This document shows, one piece after another, positions 59,997 through 64,000 of a DNA stretch of 64,000 bases. Source of the DNA: Williamsia sp. Lineage in GTDB: Bacteria; Bacteroidota; Bacteroidia; Chitinophagales; Chitinophagaceae. The notes under the pieces are model-generated. The model was not told the origin of the DNA, did not search any database, and saw only the letters and a list, made by a program, of their open reading frames with translations. Within the stretch, counting starts at the first letter, position 1, and each line of letters opens with the position of its first letter. The position numbers and the translations under genes are program-made. The stretch is taken from the NCBI GenBank assembly GCA_015069695.1, contig JADCRZ010000011.1, positions 89,410-153,409 on the forward strand, written 5' to 3'.

Positions 59997-61013
59997 CTAG
60001 GCCAGTGCCGTTTCCAGTACTGGCAGCCTTCTGGGTGCAAAATCTTTTACGTAATCCGCGATGTGTTTGATGTGGTCTGGCGTGGTGCCGCAACAGCCAC
60101 CAACTATGTTTACAAAACCTTCCTGTGCCCATTCTTCAATGATATGGGCTGTTTCGTGCGGCTGTTCATCGTACTCGCCAAATGCATTCGGCAAACCGGC
60201 ATTCGGGTAAGCCGAGGTATAGCAGGAAGCGATCTGGCTTAGCTCCTCAATATGGGAGCGCATTTCGGTAGCACCCAGCGCACAGTTCAAGCCGACGCTG
60301 AGCGGTTTTGCATGCGACACAGAAATATAAAATGCCTCCAGTGTTTGTCCGCTTAGGGTCCGTCCTGAAGCATCCGTAATAGTACCGCTGATCATGATAG
60401 GCAGTTCTTTCTGGCGTGTATCCCGGAAGTACTTTTTGGCGGCGTAGATGGCGGCTTTGGCGTTGAGTGTGTCGAAGATGGTTTCTACCAGCAGCACGTC
60501 CACGCCACCGTCTACCAATCCTTTTATCTGTTCGGAATAGGCTGCTGCCACCTCATCGAATGTGACGGCCCGGTACCCAGGATTGTTTACATCGGGAGAG
60601 AGGCTCAGGGTTTTGTTCAGTGGACCAATGGCACCTGCTACAAAGCGGGGCTTGTCCGGATTGCGGGTTGTATATTCATCCGCAGCGGAGCGGGCAACGG
60701 AGGCGGACGCTACGTTGAGCTCATAGGCGAGTGGCTGCATGTCGTAATCAGCCTGGGCGATGCGGGTGCTGCTGAAGGTATTTGTTTCAATGATGTCGGC
60801 GCCGGCTTCCAGGTATTGCTGGTGTATGCCCCGGATAATAGCGGGCTGTGTGATGCTGAGCAGGTCGTTGTTGCCTTTTACATCGGTATGCCAGGAAGCA
60901 AAGCGCTCACCGCGGTAATCTTGTTCTGTTAAACGGTGTCGCTGGATCATGGTGCCCATGGCCCCATCGATGATCAGGATCCTTTCCTGTAAACATTGCT
61001 CGAGTGTTTTCAT
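59997..61013 (-). CDS. Homocysteine S-methyltransferase domain protein (N-terminal half of split MetH)
   Basis: [57 protein letters not shown]. Confidence 0.93.
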   Translation of the reverse strand: MKTLEQCLQERILIIDGAMGTMIQRHRLTEQDYRGERFASWHTDVKGNNDLLSITQPAIIRGIHQQYLEAGADIIETNTFSSTRIAQADYDMQPLAYELNVASASVARSAADEYTTRNPDKPRFVAGAIGPLNKTLSLSPDVNNPGYRAVTFDEVAAAYSEQIKGLVDGGVDVLLVETIFDTLNAKAAIYAAKKYFRDTRQKELPIMISGTITDASGRTLSGQTLEAFYISVSHAKPLSVGLNCALGATEMRSHIEELSQIASCYTSAYPNAGLPNAFGEYDEQPHETAHIIEEWAQEGFVNIVGGCCGTTPDHIKHIADYVKDFAPRRLPVLETALA

Positions 61014-61291
61014 GCCAACCTCCTTTTTAAATTTGATACAATGACTTTATTCATGCAAGGATTGCTGAAGGGCCCTGAATGAATGCCTTGGATAAGCGCA
61101 GAACTTTAAACGGAGAACGGTGTGGTGTGCTAACAACACGGGTAGATTCTGACGTTTATTAGTTCAGTTGATGCCAGCCATTTTGCAGCCGGCACCGGCG
61201 CCCTTCTGGGCCGAACAATAAACAAATCCGCCCAGACCGGGTGCAAATGTAAGCAGGTTGGCGTTAATACACAAAAAAGGAAAGAAGAGGG

Positions 61292-61912
61292 CTATTTGTT
61301 GGCCACATAGCTCTCAACAGGTAACCTGTTGGCGAGGGAACGGGCGAGGGTCATCTCGTCGGCGTATTCCAGTTCGCCGCCAAAGGCAATTCCGCGCGAG
61401 ATGGTGGTTACTTTCACGGCGTGCTGGGGCAGCTTTTTCTGAATATAGTAAATGGTGGTATCGCCCTGGATGGTTGGATTGAGGGCAAAGATAATTTCTC
61501 CGGTTTGTTCTTTTTGTACCCGCTGAACGAGGGGGTCGATGGTAAGCTGGTCGGGGCCAACGCCATCAAGAGGTGATATAACGCCCCCTAGTACATGGTA
61601 CAAGCCGCTGTATTGCTGGGTGGTTTCGATCGCAATTACGTCGCGGATGTTTTCCACTACGCAGATCATATCCTGCTTGCGCAGGGGGTTGGCGCAGATA
61701 GAACAAACTTCTGTATCTGCAATATTGTAACAACGCTGACAGAACCTGACTTCTTTCCGCATCTTTGAAATGGCTTCGCTGAACTGCTGTACCGTTTCAG
61801 GTTCTTGCTTTAATAAATGCAGCACCATGCGCAGGGCTGTTTTCTTTCCGATACCCGGCAAACGGGAAAATTCGTTGACGGCGTTCTCCAGTAAATTTGA
61901 CGGCAATTGCAT
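61292..61912 (-). CDS. recR: Recombination mediator protein RecR
   Basis: FSRLPGIGKKTALRMVLHLLKQ; CQRCYNIADTEVCSIC; GVISPLDGVGPDQLTIDPLVQR. Confidence 0.95.
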   Translation of the reverse strand: MQLPSNLLENAVNEFSRLPGIGKKTALRMVLHLLKQEPETVQQFSEAISKMRKEVRFCQRCYNIADTEVCSICANPLRKQDMICVVENIRDVIAIETTQQYSGLYHVLGGVISPLDGVGPDQLTIDPLVQRVQKEQTGEIIFALNPTIQGDTTIYYIQKKLPQHAVKVTTISRGIAFGGELEYADEMTLARSLANRLPVESYVANK

Positions 61913-61979
61913 TCTGTAAAGATACGAAATAGCAGCCAGGAGAAGGGTGAAAAAGAGGAGAAAATCGGGCGATTTCAGC

Positions 61980-63440
61980 TTACTTTACCGGGGCTTTTGG
62001 CGGGTTCTCAGCAGGTTGCAAATTGATGGTATGATCATTGCCCCAGTTTGCTTTTACGTTGAATTTCTTGTCTATCGACAGAACCTTTTCGGGCTGTTTG
62101 TGTTTGCCGAAAAACTCACCGGCATCCCAGCGGCCATTTCCGTTCTCGTCATACAGAATACGGATCTCATAATCGCCGGGACGGAAGATTTTTACGTTAA
62201 ACTCCTTGGTTGTAAAAACATGGGTGTACACGATCTTTTCGCTTTGTATCAGTTGCAGCACGGGGTGATTACTTAGGTCAAGGATAGGGAAACGCAGGCG
62301 CAACTCCCCATAATCTTCCTGCTTCTTGGTTTTAAAATCAATGGTATCGATCTTGACTAGTTTTCTGCCGGCGCTGTCTTCTGCCAGTTCTTTGCCGAGG
62401 ATCAGGTTGTAAGCCGTACCGAGTTTCCAGGTGTACAAAAGGCTGAACCTTTGATTGAGCGAATCAGGTACAAGAGCGTAATTGCTGATCTGTTGAAATT
62501 TCTCGTCTGTAAATACCAGTTTTGTCGAATCAAATGTTTTGAGCGGTGTGGCAAACTGGATGCGCAGGGTATCAAGAATATCATGCTGTCCGTTTTCCAG
62601 ATTGGTCTGGTAGCGCAGGCGTTTGTCTTCGGCCTTTTTTTCGCGGGAACCGGTTGCAATCGGCGCAGGACCGGAGCCCCGTTTTTTGGGTTCTTCTGCT
62701 TTTTCCACGTAAGCATACAGCTGCACCGGCTCGTTGTTGGCCGAGATCGTCAGCGGTTTGCCGGCAAAAGCAAACAGTTGCGAGGGGTCGGTGTACCTGC
62801 GTGTGCCGCTCTCATCTTTGAGGGCGTAGAGGTAAAAGGTACCGGAGGGCAGGTTGCGAAAGGTAAAATGACCCCTGTTATCCAGCCGGGTGATATACCG
62901 GGGCCGCTTTTTGACCACCGCAGAATCATCTCCATCCTGGTACAGCATCGCGATCATGGTAGAATCGGTTTTGCCCGTTTCCGCAATCGTTACCGTGCCG
63001 CTGAGGGTGCGGTCATCAAGGTAAGTCCCGGTGGAAAACACATAGGTAAATTCCTTGTATACATTGCCTTCATTGATGTCTTTGATGGCCTTTCCAAAGT
63101 TGATGGAGTAGGTCGTATTGGGCTGGAGTGTGTCTTTTATCGTGATCGTGATGGTACGCAGTTTCGCATCGAAACTTGGATTTAAGGTCGGAAGGGGTGA
63201 AACGATGACATTCTCCGAGGCATTTTCCAGCTGCACATACTCATTGAAGTTCAGGGTGATTTTTTTCCCGGTAAACTGCAAAGCCGAATCCCGCGGCGCT
63301 GCAGCCAGCAATACCGGCGGCAAGGTATCCTTCGGCCCACCGGTCGGCGGAATGATATTGGCGCACCCCGTATCGCCCACCATCAATATACCCAGGAACA
63401 GGCAAAGCAGTCCGCTAAATAAAATCTTTTTCAATAACAT
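61980..63440 (-). CDS. Ig-like (SbsA-type) domain lipoprotein
   Basis: Lipoprotein-like GDTGCANIIPPTGGPKDTLPPVLLAAAPRDSALQFTGKKITLNFNEYVQLENA; common Bacteroidota architecture. Confidence 0.8.
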   Translation of the reverse strand: MLLKKILFSGLLCLFLGILMVGDTGCANIIPPTGGPKDTLPPVLLAAAPRDSALQFTGKKITLNFNEYVQLENASENVIVSPLPTLNPSFDAKLRTITITIKDTLQPNTTYSINFGKAIKDINEGNVYKEFTYVFSTGTYLDDRTLSGTVTIAETGKTDSTMIAMLYQDGDDSAVVKKRPRYITRLDNRGHFTFRNLPSGTFYLYALKDESGTRRYTDPSQLFAFAGKPLTISANNEPVQLYAYVEKAEEPKKRGSGPAPIATGSREKKAEDKRLRYQTNLENGQHDILDTLRIQFATPLKTFDSTKLVFTDEKFQQISNYALVPDSLNQRFSLLYTWKLGTAYNLILGKELAEDSAGRKLVKIDTIDFKTKKQEDYGELRLRFPILDLSNHPVLQLIQSEKIVYTHVFTTKEFNVKIFRPGDYEIRILYDENGNGRWDAGEFFGKHKQPEKVLSIDKKFNVKANWGNDHTINLQPAENPPKAPVK

Positions 63441-63535
63441 GCGCTAAAAGCTGCAAACATAGGCGCTTTGCCGAAACCTCCTACAGCCCAGTTGATAATT
63501 TTAGCATAAAATGCCTGAACTGGGATTTACAGGAT

Positions 63536-63888
63536 TGTCTGAACCTTGATTTACAGGATTGATGGGATGCGCAGGATTGGACGTGGATGTGAGAAGGCTC
63601 TGCTTGTGGCGGGTGTCATGCAGCTGCTGTCTTGCACCTACCCCTGCCCCTTCCGGGAAGGGATACGTCTTTGTCTATCGCATACATGGCCTCTCTCGTT
63701 TCTTCTTTGCCCTCTTTTTTCCGGGATTTTTTGTCTTGAACCAGGATTACACGGATGACAAAAAAAGGGGAGATGCCTCCTCTCTCATCTTCTTCTCTCC
63801 ACTCGAGCCTCTCACAATTCTCTTCTTCTCTCTTCTCCCCATCCAATCCTGCGCATCCCATCAATCCTGTAAATCAAGGTTCAGACAT
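63536..63888. mobile_element. MITE-like element bounded by perfect 46-bp inverted repeats
   Basis: 63536-63581 TGTCTGAACCTTGATTTACAGGATTGATGGGATGCGCAGGATTGGA is the exact reverse complement of 63843-63888. No transposase seen. Confidence 0.6.
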
Positions 63889-64000
63889 TCTTCCCCCGGC
63901 CTTTTGAAAGGGGCGTGAAGAAATTTACGGAACGGAGCGTTCAGCAACGAACACGCCTGGTACTATTCTATAGTCCCTCCATGCAAAGGCTGAAAGAAGA

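Noticed and set aside
59926-60132. N-terminal extension of the metH ORF
   Set aside because: Out-of-frame overlap with the homocysteine methyltransferase gene; [14 protein letters not shown] at 59925 is the sensible start.
59997-61013. Split metH as a frameshifted pseudogene
   Set aside because: Both halves have proper starts and complete domains with a short gap; separate methyltransferase and B12 halves are known in Bacteroidota.
63927-64000. Possible gene starts/ends at the window edge (ATGCAAAGGCTGAAAGAAGA at ~63980 plus, or LLSAFAWRDYRIVPGVFVAERSVP* minus)
   Set aside because: Too short to support; needs sequence beyond the window.
1-64000. CRISPR arrays, tRNA/rRNA genes, prophage or integron signatures
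   Set aside because: Looked for regularly spaced repeats, T-loop-like GGTTCGAATCC motifs, integrase/transposase ORFs and phage structural genes; none seen by eye. tRNAscan-SE and CRISPR-finder runs would be decisive.

Overview
This is a protein-coding chromosomal window from a Bacteroidota bacterium, probably Chitinophagaceae-like judging by the T9SS sorting domain, TAnnTTTG-like promoters and gene families. I found no rRNA, tRNA, CRISPR array, prophage or transposase. Recognisable housekeeping genes: serS, gcvP, mtaB, folK, a deoxynucleoside kinase, sppA, a THX-family small ribosomal protein (not in the ORF track), an HU protein, exonuclease III, a split metH and recR. Accessory content: a 2533-aa mosaic T9SS-secreted protein with four PA14/fn3 repeats, an oversized TraB/GumN protein, a propeller histidine kinase with a LytTR regulator, a GH88/105-like hydrolase, a CE15-like esterase, a nucleoside hydrolase, an IorAB-like molybdenum hydroxylase and a DUF2339/DUF3999 pair. 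The best candidate for an undescribed system is a tightly coupled six-gene minus-strand operon at 15167-21416: ThiL/AIR-synthase-like kinase, alpha-oxoamine synthase, DUF3419/BtaA-like transferase, GNAT, DAGK lipid kinase and UbiA prenyltransferase. It looks like a pathway for an unusual amino- or sphingoid-type lipid. Also notable: a CHAT protease-like gene just downstream of that operon, broken by an in-frame stop between its catalytic His and Cys motifs and by a later frameshift; an uncharacterised three-gene cassette at 30783-33224; and a MITE-like element with perfect 46-bp inverted repeats at 63536-63888. All family names come from reading the translations; no database search was run.
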